Shown here piece after piece: positions 44,527 to 54,451 of a stretch of DNA of 64,000 nucleotides. Location of the stretch: contig JAUHWR010000001.1 in assembly GCA_030427385.1 (NCBI GenBank), positions 1,480,042 to 1,544,041 of the forward strand. Direction: 5' to 3'. Position numbers and translations under genes: made by a program. Origin of the DNA: Alphaproteobacteria bacterium (GTDB taxonomy: Bacteria > Pseudomonadota > Alphaproteobacteria > Micavibrionales > Micavibrionaceae). The notes beneath the pieces were generated by a model, which did not search any database, was not told the origin of the DNA, and worked only from the letters and a program-made list of their open reading frames with translations. Numbering within the stretch: the first letter of the stretch is position 1; the number at the start of each line of letters is the position of its first letter.

Positions 44527-45056
44527 ACCATCTTTTTGAGGCGCTTTTCATTCATAATAAACCTAATCATTCCAAAAACCTGAGATACCATTAATATTGA
44601 GCACATTATGATTGCGGGATATGAATGAATCAAAATGCCGTATATTAACCAGAATACAGGTGAAAATAGCATAATTGAGCGGCACTTAATAAAATCTTCG
44701 TGAAAATACATGGAGAGAGCAATCGACGTGCTCGCCAGAAAAGGTAAAAATCTTACCAATCCGCCTTCTACCGAGAAATAACATACATTAAATATAATTA
44801 AGATAGAGAGCGGAATAATATATTTTTTTGCATCCGGCCAAACAAATACTATCGCCAACGTACGAAAAGTGGCAATCGCTAGTGTAAATACGGCGCTGTA
44901 CCCCTCTAATAGGGTGTAATGGACAATCCAAAAAATCTCTCCTACAGATCGAACAGCAAACATTTTCTTTTGTGAAAATATCTGATACGCGCCGACCGTG
45001 AAACCGAAAGCAACACAGCCAATTAACTGGGAAATAAAGAAAATATCCATATTCAT
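44523..45056 (-). CDS. YgjV-family inner-membrane protein
   Basis: A 177-residue membrane protein with about five to six hydrophobic segments. The N-terminal part (LIGCVAFGFTVGAYQIFSQK) and the following RSVGEIFWIVHYTLLEG segment match the Imp-YgjV family. No biochemical function is established. It converges on the methyltransferase gene with a four-base overlap. It is AT-rich compared with the neighbouring fzlA. Confidence 0.78.
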   Translation of the reverse strand: MNMDIFFISQLIGCVAFGFTVGAYQIFSQKKMFAVRSVGEIFWIVHYTLLEGYSAVFTLAIATFRTLAIVFVWPDAKKYIIPLSILIIFNVCYFSVEGGLVRFLPFLASTSIALSMYFHEDFIKCRSIMLFSPVFWLIYGILIHSYPAIIMCSILMVSQVFGMIRFIMNEKRLKKMV

Positions 45057-45171
45057 ACCCCTTATGTTTATATGAGCACCCCAGGATTTTCCATCATAAA
45101 GTAGAGATTTAGCAATTTATAAAGTTTTTATGGTATTATATAAGGTATAATAGCCTAAATACGGAGATGCC

Positions 45172-45432
45172 ATGGCGAATTTGGAGATACAATTACAGGG
45201 GTTTCGATTAACCACCGCGCAGATTTATTATTTTCTTCCTGATTATCCGCGCCTCATCCAAGAATTTTTATGGCAGGATTACGATATCGCCCCCAAATTT
45301 CCAAAGCTCAACCAATTTCTTGATTTCTGGAAGAAAGATATCGAAGGCAACCTTCATTCGGTTTATGTTGCCGATCAAAAACTTTTAACCATGAGTGACA
45401 TACAGCCGCGCTCAAAAGAAATCCCGATTTAA
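45172..45432 (+). CDS. usg: Usg family protein
   Basis: An 86-residue protein of the alphaproteobacterial Usg family, recognised by RLTTAQIYYFLPDYPRLIQE, FLWQDYDIAPKFPKLNQFLD and GNLHSVYVA. The family was first noted as a gene near trp genes; its function is not known. A GGAG site lies five bases before the ATG and a TATAAT at 45146-45151 may be its -10 element. It sits upstream of the FzlA-like gene. Confidence 0.88.
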   Translation: MANLEIQLQGFRLTTAQIYYFLPDYPRLIQEFLWQDYDIAPKFPKLNQFLDFWKKDIEGNLHSVYVADQKLLTMSDIQPRSKEIPI

Positions 45433-45480
45433 CAATTTTATGCCTATTCAACGGCTTAAATTCGCGTTATCGTGTTAGAT

Positions 45481-46149
45481 ATGCGTACCCTATATCATTT
45501 ATGGCTCCATCCTTTTTCACGCAAAGTGCGGATTGCGCTTGCGGAAAAGCGCCTTGATTTTGACCTGAAAATCGAGAAAATCTGGGAACGGCGCACTGAA
45601 TTTTTGGCGATGAACCCAGCCGGTGATGTCCCGGTCATTATCGAACCTGACGGCACAACGCTCGCCAATTCCATGGTGATTTGCGAATATCTGGAAGAAG
45701 TCTACCCCGAAGTTAATCTGGTTGGCTCTGACCCCATTCAACGCGCGGAAACCCGCCGTCTGGTTGGTTGGTTTGATGTCAAATTCAACCGTGAAGTCAC
45801 CGATAATTTAATTGGCGAAAAGCTGATGAAGCGTTTTTTAAAATTGGGAGAGCCCCATGGTCCCTCCATTCGCGCCGGTCATGCCAATATTCATTATCAT
45901 CTCGATTATATCGGATTTTTGATGGAGCGCCGCAATTGGCTTGCCGGTGATTTTTTCTCGCTCGCCGATATTGCCGCCGCTGCGCACTTATCCGGCATTG
46001 ATTATATCGGTGATGTCCCATGGGAGGAGCATCAAGCGGCACGTGAATGGTATGCGCGGGTCAAGTCACGCCCCAGCTTTAAACCACTTCTAGAAGACCG
46101 CATTCCGGGGTTTAACCCGGTTGATCATTATGAAGATGTTGATTTTTAA
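45481..46149 (+). CDS. fzlA: FzlA-like GST-fold cell-division protein
   Basis: A glutathione-transferase-fold protein of 222 residues closely matching the FtsZ-binding protein FzlA as known from Caulobacter. Distinctive shared segments are EKIWERRTEFLAMNPAGDVP, FDVKFNREVTDNLIGEK, ANIHYHLDYIGFL and DYIGDVPWEEH. FzlA curves FtsZ filaments and is not a classical GST. The ATG at 45481 matches the family start; the GTG at 45472 would add three residues. In many relatives queG lies between fzlA and the next epimerase gene; it is absent here. Confidence 0.88.
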   Translation: MRTLYHLWLHPFSRKVRIALAEKRLDFDLKIEKIWERRTEFLAMNPAGDVPVIIEPDGTTLANSMVICEYLEEVYPEVNLVGSDPIQRAETRRLVGWFDVKFNREVTDNLIGEKLMKRFLKLGEPHGPSIRAGHANIHYHLDYIGFLMERRNWLAGDFFSLADIAAAAHLSGIDYIGDVPWEEHQAAREWYARVKSRPSFKPLLEDRIPGFNPVDHYEDVDF

Positions 46150-46200
46150 TCATATTTTCGAAGATTTCTTGTAGTTTAGAATTTATTCATATAGATTTTT

Positions 46201-47103
46201 ATGATGTCAAAATCTCTTTTCTGTTTCGGCTATGGTTATACTTGTGATTATTTGGGTCACGAACTAATGCCGCGCGCAGAGTGGAGCTTATCCGGCACAA
46301 CCCGTGATCAGGAAAGGCGCGAAGTTTTAAAGCAGCGCGGCATAAAAACCCACATATTCGATTATCAAACCCCCCTTTCCAACCCGACTCAACGTCTTGC
46401 CGATGCCACCCATATTTTAATTTCAACGCCTCCGGATGATCAAGGTGATCCGACATTTTTAATGCATGAAGAAGATTTCCTACATTTAAAAAATCTCCAA
46501 TGGCTTGGCTATCTCTCTGCTACCAACATATACGGCAACCGCGAAGGCGGATGGGTCACCGAAGAAGATGAACCACAACCGGGATCAAAACGTGGTTCAC
46601 GTCGCCGCAGGGCAGAACGGCAATGGCAAAGATTTGCAGAAGATTATAATTTACCCCTTCATATTTTTCGCCTCTCCGGTATATACGGCCCTGGACGATC
46701 CGCACTTGATTCCGTCCGCGCAGGCGTAGCCCGCCGTATTAATAAACCGGGACAGGCCTTCAACCGCGTGCATGTGGAAGATATAGTTCAAGTCCTTATC
46801 GCCTCCATGGAAAACCCTGCGCCCGGTAATATTTATAATCTGGCCGATGATGAAGCCGCCCCCAGCCACGAAGTCATCACCTATGCCTGTCAATTGCTCA
46901 ATATTAAACCACCGCCCATGATTGCCTATGAAGATGCCGATTTAGCACCGATCACACGCAGCTTCTACGAAGATAATAAACGGATTGATAACACAAAAAT
47001 CAAAAAAGCGCTGGGCGTCACCTTGCGTTATCCCAACCACAGATTGGGCTTACAGGCTTGCTTAGAAGCTGAAAACCTTAATAATCATGGATTAAGATTA
47101 TAA
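46201..47103 (+). CDS. NAD-dependent epimerase/dehydratase-like (extended SDR) protein
   Basis: A 300-residue atypical SDR. The Rossmann opening SLFCFGYGYTCDYLG has the GxGxxxxxL-type pattern, followed by an active-site-like LSATNIYGNREG segment; the canonical YxxxK is not clear. LSGIYGPGRSALDSV and FNRVHVEDIVQVLIASM are typical of the family. ATG at 46201 or 46204 is possible. It sits after fzlA and may be co-transcribed with it; the substrate is unknown. Confidence 0.82.
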   Translation: MMSKSLFCFGYGYTCDYLGHELMPRAEWSLSGTTRDQERREVLKQRGIKTHIFDYQTPLSNPTQRLADATHILISTPPDDQGDPTFLMHEEDFLHLKNLQWLGYLSATNIYGNREGGWVTEEDEPQPGSKRGSRRRRAERQWQRFAEDYNLPLHIFRLSGIYGPGRSALDSVRAGVARRINKPGQAFNRVHVEDIVQVLIASMENPAPGNIYNLADDEAAPSHEVITYACQLLNIKPPPMIAYEDADLAPITRSFYEDNKRIDNTKIKKALGVTLRYPNHRLGLQACLEAENLNNHGLRL

Positions 47104-47119
47104 CCTTTATGGGGCTTGT

Positions 47120-49204
47120 CTAACCCGATCTTAAAAAGCTGATGGCTCTCTCTCTTTCGAATAAATACAGTAAAATCTTCAAATTTTGTCCGCGCTCACT
47201 TTCCAATTTCGGATCTTTTTGCAAAATCAACTTTGCCTCATCGCGCGCCATTTCTAATAAATCTTTATGATCTTCCAAATTGGCAAGGCGAAATTTGGGA
47301 AGGCCGCTTTGTTTTGTCCCCAAAACATCGCCTGCACCGCGCAATTCTAAATCTTTTTCGGCAATCACAAAGCCATCTTCACTGGCACGCATAACACCTA
47401 AACGCTCTTTGGCTGTCTCTGATAATGGCCCCTGATAAATAAGAAAACAAAAGGATTGCGCCGCGCCGCGTCCAACACGCCCTCGTAATTGATGCAATTG
47501 TGACAACCCAAAACGCTCGGCATGTTCAATCACAATGATCGTGGCATTTGGCACATTAACACCGACCTCAATCACTGTTGTTGCCACCAGAATGGAAATA
47601 TCTTTCGCGATAAAACGCTGCATAACCGCATCTTTTTCTTCCGCTTTCATGCGCCCATGTACCAGTCCCACTTTATCGCCAAAATAATTCTGTAATAATT
47701 GATGACGATCTTCTGCCGCCGCCAAATCTATTAATTCCGATTCCTCCACCAACGGGCAAACCCAGTAAATCTGCGTCCCTTTTTCAACTTCACGCTTTAT
47801 GCCATCAATCACATTATGCAGATGGTCATTGGAAATCAGGCGCGTATCAACCGGCTTTCGCCCCGGCGGATTTTCATCCAACTTAGAAACCTCCATATCA
47901 CCATAGGCCGTCAAAGTCAGCGTGCGCGGAATTGGCGTGGCCGTCATTACCAAAATATCAACGCCCTTCCCCTTATCTGATAATTTCAGGCGTTGATGCA
48001 CGCCAAAACGATGCTGTTCATCAATCACAACCGCGCCCAAATTATGAAACTCAATCGTGTCTTGAAAAATCGCATGCGTACCAATAATAATTTGCGCCTC
48101 CCCGCTTGCGATCTGGCGCAATAATTCCGCCCGTTTTTTCCCCTTATCACGTCCGGTTATACAAACATAGGAAATACCAAGCGGATCTAACCACGCTTTA
48201 AACGTTTCTTCATGTTGACGCGCCAAAATCTCCGTCGGCGCCATGATTGCCCCTTGTAAATGATTTGATACGGCATTTAATAACGTCGCCGCCGCCACCA
48301 CGGTTTTACCGCTGCCTACATCACCTTGTAACAATCGTAGCATGCGCATAGGCGCGGACATATCGGCATCTATATCCGCCAGAGACGTTTTCTGTGCGCC
48401 TGTTAACTCAAAAGGTAACGCGTCAAAAAAACGCATTCGCAGATCATGATCTATCGTCAGTGCCCGCCCCTTTTTGCGTGTCTGTGCCTGCCTTACCATT
48501 GCCAAAGCCAACTGATTCGCAAGGAGCTCATCATACGCCAATCGCCGTCTGGCGGGATATTCGGGCATAACGGCTTGTGATGTTTCCGGATGGTGCAAGC
48601 TATTAACGGCCTTTGCCCATTGCGGCCATGCCTCCCGCTTGATAATCCCGCCATCATGCCATTCCGGCAAATCAGGTATAATCTCAAGCGCGGCGCGCAT
48701 CATTTTATTAACGCCTTTATTGGTCAACCCATCGGTCAACGGATATAGCGGCTCATAAATGGCAATCTTATCCAGTTCATCAATATTACCAATGGCATCG
48801 GGATGCACCATTTGAAAACTATCATTAAATTGCTCAATTTTTCCGCTTACCACTTTTTCCGCGCCTTCGGGAAATTGCGTCATAAGCCAGTCTGGACGTG
48901 CATTAAAAAATACCAGATTCAAGCTCCCCGTTTCATCTGTGCACCATACACGATACGGCATACCGCGCTTTACAGGACGAAAATGTTTTTGAACCGTAAC
49001 GATAAATGTCGCAATTTGCCCTATCTGCGCCTCTGCAATTTTGGGTGTGCTGCGCCGATCAATGACATCAATCGGCAAATGCCACAACAAATCGAGAATT
49101 TTTTCCCCGCCGGTTAACTTCTCCAAACGCTTTAAATTACGTGGCCCCACACCGGGAAGTACATTTAACGCTCTGCATAACGGATCTAAAATAAAGGGAC
49201 GCAT
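47120..49204 (-). CDS. recG: ATP-dependent DNA helicase RecG
   Basis: A branch-migration helicase for stalled forks and recombination intermediates. It has an N-terminal wedge/OB domain (~50-150), Walker A GDVGSGKTVVA, DEQ-H box VVIDEQHRFG, and the helicase motif VI LRGRVGRG. The length of 694 is normal. It is divergent from sdhE with a 40-base gap, the usual alphaproteobacterial recG / sdhE / mfd arrangement. Confidence 0.96.
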   Translation of the reverse strand: MRPFILDPLCRALNVLPGVGPRNLKRLEKLTGGEKILDLLWHLPIDVIDRRSTPKIAEAQIGQIATFIVTVQKHFRPVKRGMPYRVWCTDETGSLNLVFFNARPDWLMTQFPEGAEKVVSGKIEQFNDSFQMVHPDAIGNIDELDKIAIYEPLYPLTDGLTNKGVNKMMRAALEIIPDLPEWHDGGIIKREAWPQWAKAVNSLHHPETSQAVMPEYPARRRLAYDELLANQLALAMVRQAQTRKKGRALTIDHDLRMRFFDALPFELTGAQKTSLADIDADMSAPMRMLRLLQGDVGSGKTVVAAATLLNAVSNHLQGAIMAPTEILARQHEETFKAWLDPLGISYVCITGRDKGKKRAELLRQIASGEAQIIIGTHAIFQDTIEFHNLGAVVIDEQHRFGVHQRLKLSDKGKGVDILVMTATPIPRTLTLTAYGDMEVSKLDENPPGRKPVDTRLISNDHLHNVIDGIKREVEKGTQIYWVCPLVEESELIDLAAAEDRHQLLQNYFGDKVGLVHGRMKAEEKDAVMQRFIAKDISILVATTVIEVGVNVPNATIIVIEHAERFGLSQLHQLRGRVGRGAAQSFCFLIYQGPLSETAKERLGVMRASEDGFVIAEKDLELRGAGDVLGTKQSGLPKFRLANLEDHKDLLEMARDEAKLILQKDPKLESERGQNLKILLYLFERERAISFLRSG

Positions 49205-49244
49205 TCTTCTTTATTACACTTTAGAAACATGCTTTGATAGGGGC

Positions 49245-49505
49245 ATGGTTGAAAATGTAGATGACAGACGTAAACAACTTCGCTTCCGCTCTTGGCATCG
49301 CGGCACGCGGGAAATGGATTTACTTCTCGGCTCTTTTGCGGATCTGCACGTTTCAAAAATGAGTATAGCCGAGCTAGATGATTTCGCCGTTTTTTTGGAA
49401 ATCGGCGACCCCCAGCTTTATAATTGGTATATGGGTAAGGAAAAAGTACCTGCATCCCTTGATACCCCCCTCATGAGCGCTTATTTGAAACATAAGCTTG
49501 CGTGA
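49245..49505 (+). CDS. sdhE: FAD assembly factor SdhE (succinate dehydrogenase flavinylation)
   Basis: An 86-residue SdhE/SDHAF2-type protein. The RSWHRGTREMDLLLGSFAD motif, which includes the conserved RG of the family, and the FLEIGDPQLYNWYMG segment are diagnostic. The start at 49245 gives the family length; a longer frame from 49041 lies over recG and is unlikely. It belongs to the recG-sdhE-mfd neighbourhood and precedes mfd by 31 bases. Confidence 0.92.
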   Translation: MVENVDDRRKQLRFRSWHRGTREMDLLLGSFADLHVSKMSIAELDDFAVFLEIGDPQLYNWYMGKEKVPASLDTPLMSAYLKHKLA

Positions 49506-49536
49506 GAATTAACTCTATGCTTTAACACAAACCATC

Positions 49537-52500
49537 ATGAATGCCGCAGAAAACCTAGATACGCCATCAACAGATAATATTATATTCGGCGCGCCGGAGG
49601 GGCAGGATGCCCGCCTTTTAATTGAAAAAGCCAAGATCGCCGCGCGGGATGATAAAATCCTGATTCACATTGCCATTGATGATACGCGCCTTGCCACATT
49701 AAAAGATTTGATCGCATTTTTTGACCCGTCTTGTAAAATAGTGACCTTTCCGGCGTGGGATTGCCTGCCCTATGACCGCGTCTCGCCCGGCTCTGATCTA
49801 ATGGCGGAGCGTATTACATCCCTCTGTGTTCTAAATAGCTGGCAGGAAGAAAAAGAACGTCATACGCGCATTGTCCTGACTACTGTAAATGCTGCCTCAC
49901 AACGTGTAACGCCCCCCGATAGCCTTGCTCAAAAGCATGTGAAGCTCAAAAAAGGCGCACGATTAAGCGAAAAAAAACTGGAACAGTTTTTAGGAATTAA
50001 TGGCTATCAACGGACTGATACTGTCCGTGAGGCAGGCGAATACGCCATTCGCGGCGGCATAATTGATCTGTTTCCCGCGGGGCGTAAGCATCCGGTGCGG
50101 ATTGATTTATTTGGCGACGAGATTGATTCTATTAAGGTCTTTAATGCCGAAACCCAAATCAGCCGTAAAGAAATCAAAAGCTTATCTCTGCTTCCCTCTA
50201 AAGAATATGCGATGGATGAGGAGAGCATAGCCCGTTTTCGCGCGCGGTATCGTGAAAATTTTGGGGTCAAACGCGAGAATGACCCACTCTATGAGAGCAT
50301 CACCGCAGGCCGCCGTTATAATGGTATGGAGCATTGGTTACCGCTATTTTATGATCATATGGCAACCCTTTTTGACTATAGCAATGACCCGATATTGACG
50401 TTTGACCAAAATGTTGTCCAGGCCTTTGAAGAGCGCCTGATGCAAATTAAAGATTTCTATCAGGCACGAAAAACATTAGAAGCAAGCCAGAGCCAAAAAA
50501 AATCCAAAGATGTCAGCTTATCCGGCGCAACCTATCACCCCCTCCCGCCCGATAGTTTATATTTAAGCAAAGCCGAATGGGAGCAAGCGACTAAAAAAGC
50601 CGCTATATTCTCTCCCTTCCCTGCTCAAAATAATCATATCGGTGCCAAAAAAGGGCGTGACTTTGCTGACATTCGCGCCCTACCAGATGGGGATGTATTT
50701 GCAGAATTACAATCATACATCCGCCCGCATCAGAGCGATAAAAAATGTATTATCGCCGCCTCCTCCGAAGGTTCACGAGAGCGCTTAACCGGATTAATGC
50801 AAGGCGCCGGATTTTCAGAACTGAAAAAAATCACTGATTTTGATGAGGCAAAGAAACTAAAAACCGGACAAATAGGTATGGCGCTGCTTGATTTAGCGCA
50901 TGGTTTTGTCGCACAGGATTTAATGGTCGTTTGTGAGCAAGATATCCTTGGGGATCGGCTGGCTCGTAAATCAAAGGGACGAAAAAAAGCAGATAATTTC
51001 CTCCGTGAAGTCTCCTCTCTAAATGAAGGTGATTTGGTGGTTCATATTGAACACGGCGTCGGCCGTTTTGTAGGATTGGAAACATTAAGCGCGGCAAATA
51101 CGCTTCATGATTGTCTCAAAATTATTTATGCCGGTGATGATAAATTGTATGTCCCCGTGGAAAATATCGAGGTGCTATCTCGCTTCGGCAGTGATGAAGG
51201 AACATCGCAACTGGACAAACTCGGCGGCACAAACTGGCAGGCACGAAAAAGCCGCGTCAAAAAAGATTTGATGCGAATTGCGTCAAAATTGCTCGATATT
51301 GCCGCGGCGCGCACCTTACAAAAAAGCGACCCTTTGCAATTAGAGCCTGCGGAATATGATAAATTTGCCGCACGCTTTCCCTATACCGAAACCGATGATC
51401 AAGCACGTAGCATTGAGTCGGTTCTGGAGGATTTGGCCAAAGATTACCCAATGGATCGTCTGGTCTGCGGTGATGTGGGCTTTGGTAAAACCGAAGTGGC
51501 CATTCGCGCGGCCTATGTTGCGGCAAAGGCCGGTGCGCAAGTGGCATTGGCGGTGCCGACGACTCTTCTGGCGCGTCAGCATTTTGCAAACTTCCAAGAA
51601 CGCTTCAAACATACCGGCCTGCGCGTTGCCCAACTCTCCCGTATGGTGGATGCAAAAGAAACTAAACTCGTTAAAGATGGTCTTGCCAATGGCTCTATTC
51701 ATATCGTCATCGGCACACATGCCTTATTTTCCAATGACGTGACATACTCCCATCTTGGATTGCTGATTATTGACGAAGAACAACGTTTCGGCGTTAAACA
51801 AAAGGAACGCCTAAAACAGCTCAAAAGCAATATTCATGTGTTAACTTTAACCGCAACCCCGATCCCGCGCACCTTGCAAATGTCACTGACCGGCGTGCGA
51901 GAGTTATCCCTGATTACCACGCCGCCAATTGACCGTCTGGCAATCCGTACTTTTGTGACCCCTTATGACCCGATGGTGATCCGCGAGGCGTTATTGCGTG
52001 AACATTATCGCGGCGGACAAAGTTTTTATGTCTGCCCGCGCATTAAGGATATGGCCGATTTAGAAGAACAGATAAAGGCCTTAGTTCCCGAAATCCGCGT
52101 GATCTCTGCTCATGGTCAAATGACCCCAACCGAACTTGATCAACGCATGACGGCATTTTTTGAACGGCAATATGATATTTTGCTCGCCACAAATATTATC
52201 GAAAGCGGCATTGATATCCCCTCCGCCAATACCATGATTGTGCATAATGCCGATATGTTCGGCCTTGCTCAACTTTATCAAATTCGTGGGCGTATCGGGC
52301 GCTCTAAACAGCGTGCTTACGCATACTTAACCTTTAATCCTTCAAAAAAGCTAACCGATCAGGGACAAAAACGTCTGGAGGTTATCTCCACCCTTGATAC
52401 ACTCGGAGCAGGATTCCAGCTTGCCTCCCATGATATGGATATCCGCGGTGCGGGTAACTTACTAGGTGAGGAGCAATCCGGGCATATTCGCGAAATTGGC

Positions 52501-53040
52501 GTGGAGCTATATCAACAAATGTTAGAGGAGGCCGTCGCCGCCGCCAAGCAGGGAATTGACCTCAGCAATGATGATCTGCTCAAAAACATGCCTTATTCAC
52601 CGCAGATCAATCTGGGCACGTCTGTATTAATTCCTGAAACCTATGTGACCGATTTGGGCGTGCGGATGACCCTGTACAGGCGCTTACCGGATTTAAAAGA
52701 TGCTGAGGAAGTCGAGCGTTTCGCCGCCGAAATGATTGACCGTTTTGGCAAATTACCAATCGAGGTTGAGAACCTGCTAGATATCGTCAAAATCAAACAA
52801 ACATGTCTGAAAGCAGGCATTGACCGCGTGGATGCCGGGCCAAAAGGCGTCGTCTTTGGTTTTCATCATGACACCCCGCCAAACCTGCAAGGGTTTGTGC
52901 AATGGGTCACCGCTCAAAAGGGCAAAGCAAAACTGCGCCCCGATCAAAAAATATCTCTTCCCGCCAATTGGGAAGACGTGACACAGCGTGTGCGCGGTGT
53001 TAAAAGAATTGTGAAAGAATTAGCGGAGCTGACACCATGA
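49537..53040 (+). CDS. mfd: Transcription-repair coupling factor Mfd
   Basis: A translocase of 1167 residues that removes stalled RNA polymerase and recruits UvrA. The N-terminal UvrB-like part is followed by the CarD-like RNA-polymerase-interacting domain (~490-580, VHIEHGVGRFVGLETL), the SF2 motor (Walker A GDVGFGKTEVA, near residue 651; DEEQRFG; GRIGRS) and a TRCF C-terminal domain. The stop overlaps the next purC start (ATGA), so mfd and that purC are coupled. Confidence 0.96.
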   Translation: MNAAENLDTPSTDNIIFGAPEGQDARLLIEKAKIAARDDKILIHIAIDDTRLATLKDLIAFFDPSCKIVTFPAWDCLPYDRVSPGSDLMAERITSLCVLNSWQEEKERHTRIVLTTVNAASQRVTPPDSLAQKHVKLKKGARLSEKKLEQFLGINGYQRTDTVREAGEYAIRGGIIDLFPAGRKHPVRIDLFGDEIDSIKVFNAETQISRKEIKSLSLLPSKEYAMDEESIARFRARYRENFGVKRENDPLYESITAGRRYNGMEHWLPLFYDHMATLFDYSNDPILTFDQNVVQAFEERLMQIKDFYQARKTLEASQSQKKSKDVSLSGATYHPLPPDSLYLSKAEWEQATKKAAIFSPFPAQNNHIGAKKGRDFADIRALPDGDVFAELQSYIRPHQSDKKCIIAASSEGSRERLTGLMQGAGFSELKKITDFDEAKKLKTGQIGMALLDLAHGFVAQDLMVVCEQDILGDRLARKSKGRKKADNFLREVSSLNEGDLVVHIEHGVGRFVGLETLSAANTLHDCLKIIYAGDDKLYVPVENIEVLSRFGSDEGTSQLDKLGGTNWQARKSRVKKDLMRIASKLLDIAAARTLQKSDPLQLEPAEYDKFAARFPYTETDDQARSIESVLEDLAKDYPMDRLVCGDVGFGKTEVAIRAAYVAAKAGAQVALAVPTTLLARQHFANFQERFKHTGLRVAQLSRMVDAKETKLVKDGLANGSIHIVIGTHALFSNDVTYSHLGLLIIDEEQRFGVKQKERLKQLKSNIHVLTLTATPIPRTLQMSLTGVRELSLITTPPIDRLAIRTFVTPYDPMVIREALLREHYRGGQSFYVCPRIKDMADLEEQIKALVPEIRVISAHGQMTPTELDQRMTAFFERQYDILLATNIIESGIDIPSANTMIVHNADMFGLAQLYQIRGRIGRSKQRAYAYLTFNPSKKLTDQGQKRLEVISTLDTLGAGFQLASHDMDIRGAGNLLGEEQSGHIREIGVELYQQMLEEAVAAAKQGIDLSNDDLLKNMPYSPQINLGTSVLIPETYVTDLGVRMTLYRRLPDLKDAEEVERFAAEMIDRFGKLPIEVENLLDIVKIKQTCLKAGIDRVDAGPKGVVFGFHHDTPPNLQGFVQWVTAQKGKAKLRPDQKISLPANWEDVTQRVRGVKRIVKELAELTP

Positions 53041-54005
53041 CCTATAATTTAACCCCTTATGCCGATTATGTTTTAAATGACACAGAAGGTTTTGGCTTTC
53101 CGAATTATTATAAAGGAAAAGTCCGCGATAATTACGACCTGGCGAATAATCAACGTTTATTAATTACCAGTGACCGCTTCAGCGCGTTTGACCAAATTTT
53201 AACAACAATTCCATTAAAGGGGCAAGTCCTGACCCAAACGGCGCGGTTCTGGTTTGAACAGACTCATGATATCTGCAAAAATCACGTTATCTCTTATCCT
53301 GATCCGAATGCCGTCTTGTGCAAAAAATTGGAAATCCTCCCCATTGAAATGGTGGTGCGCGATTATATGACGGGCACGACCATTACCTCGATTTGGCCCA
53401 AATATAAAAACGGAGAGCGTCATATGTATGGCTATGACTTCCCCGAGGGTCTGCGGCAGAATGAAAAACTGCCGGAAACTATTTTAACCCCCACCACCAA
53501 AGGCACAGGCAAGGGCGGGGACTTACCGATTTCTGCCGCCGAAATTATCTCAGGCAATATCGTTTCACAAAAAATCTGGAATGACGTTGCCGAAATTTCT
53601 TTAGCCTTATTCGCCAGAGGCCGCGAAATGGCGGCAAAAAACGGCTTAATTTTGGTTGATACAAAATATGAATTTGGTTTGGATAAAAAAGGCAATGTGG
53701 TGCTCGCCGATGAAATTCATACCCCCGATAGCAGCCGTTACTGGTTTACGGATGAATATCCTGACAGTTTTGCAAAGGGCACACCGCCGCGTTGCTTTGA
53801 TAAAGATTTTATTCGTCGCTGGGTGGTGTCGCAATGCGACCCCTATAAAGATACGATTCCAAAAATCCCCGATGATGTGCGCCTTCAAACCACAGACATA
53901 TATGTGCAAGCCTATGAAATGATCACAGGCCATGCCTTTGAGTTTCCTGATGTAAGCCTTAACCCCGAAAAACGAGTTTATGAGGCGGTGAAAGGGCTGT
54001 TTTAA
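53037..54005 (+). CDS. purC: SAICAR synthase, long form (PurC paralogue 1)
   Basis: A phosphoribosylaminoimidazole-succinocarboxamide synthase of 322 residues, the longer form. Key segments: YKGKVRDNYDL (ATP-binding loop), SDRFSAFDQILTTIPLKGQV, KGTGKGGDLPIS, LILVDTKYEFGLD and ADEIHTPDSSRYW. It catalyses the eighth step of purine synthesis. A second, shorter purC lies at 54452-55312. Its start overlaps the mfd stop by four bases. Which paralogue is the housekeeping one is unclear. Confidence 0.92.
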   Translation: MTYNLTPYADYVLNDTEGFGFPNYYKGKVRDNYDLANNQRLLITSDRFSAFDQILTTIPLKGQVLTQTARFWFEQTHDICKNHVISYPDPNAVLCKKLEILPIEMVVRDYMTGTTITSIWPKYKNGERHMYGYDFPEGLRQNEKLPETILTPTTKGTGKGGDLPISAAEIISGNIVSQKIWNDVAEISLALFARGREMAAKNGLILVDTKYEFGLDKKGNVVLADEIHTPDSSRYWFTDEYPDSFAKGTPPRCFDKDFIRRWVVSQCDPYKDTIPKIPDDVRLQTTDIYVQAYEMITGHAFEFPDVSLNPEKRVYEAVKGLF

Positions 54006-54332
54006 TTAAGCCACTTCTTCCATTAATTGCGCTTTGGCAACGGCCATAAACTCGGCCATTTTGGCATTAATATCTGCATCTGAAATCCCCAAATCGTGAT
54101 CATCAATATCGGAGCGGACATACCGAATAACATCATCAAAACCGGCTTCATCCAGATTGGCACCAACCACGCCCTTGGCGTAGGCATCGGCATCTGCGCC
54201 AATGATACCTAGTTCGCCGGCTAGCCATAGACCGAATAGCTTGCATGCGCGCGCTTCCGCCTTGAACATCATTTCCGCGTCATGCGCATATTTATTTTCA
54301 AATGCGGTTTCACGATCTTTAAAATCTGACAT
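54006..54332 (-). CDS. DUF1476 / F1-ATPase zeta-subunit inhibitor
   Basis: A 108-residue alphaproteobacterial protein of the DUF1476 family, related to the zeta inhibitor of F1Fo-ATPase. It is recognised by the opening FKDRETAFENKYAHDAEMMF and the ARACKLFGLWLAGELG segment. It converges on the long purC without any spacer and is divergent from the short purC at 54452. That placement beside purC and purS is common in alphaproteobacteria. Confidence 0.86.
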   Translation of the reverse strand: MSDFKDRETAFENKYAHDAEMMFKAEARACKLFGLWLAGELGIIGADADAYAKGVVGANLDEAGFDDVIRYVRSDIDDHDLGISDADINAKMAEFMAVAKAQLMEEVA

Positions 54333-54451
54333 GTATCTCTTTCCTTAAAAAGTTATGGATGATACTTACATTTATACAGGGAAGAATTGCTTTTCAAGTC
54401 ATTGATGGTTATAAATCGAAAGAATATAAGTGATTTATCAGAAAGACGCGC

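Noticed and set aside
49041..49244. Upstream extension of sdhE
   Set aside because: It overlaps recG on the other strand and adds no SdhE-like sequence; the ATG at 49245 gives the family length.
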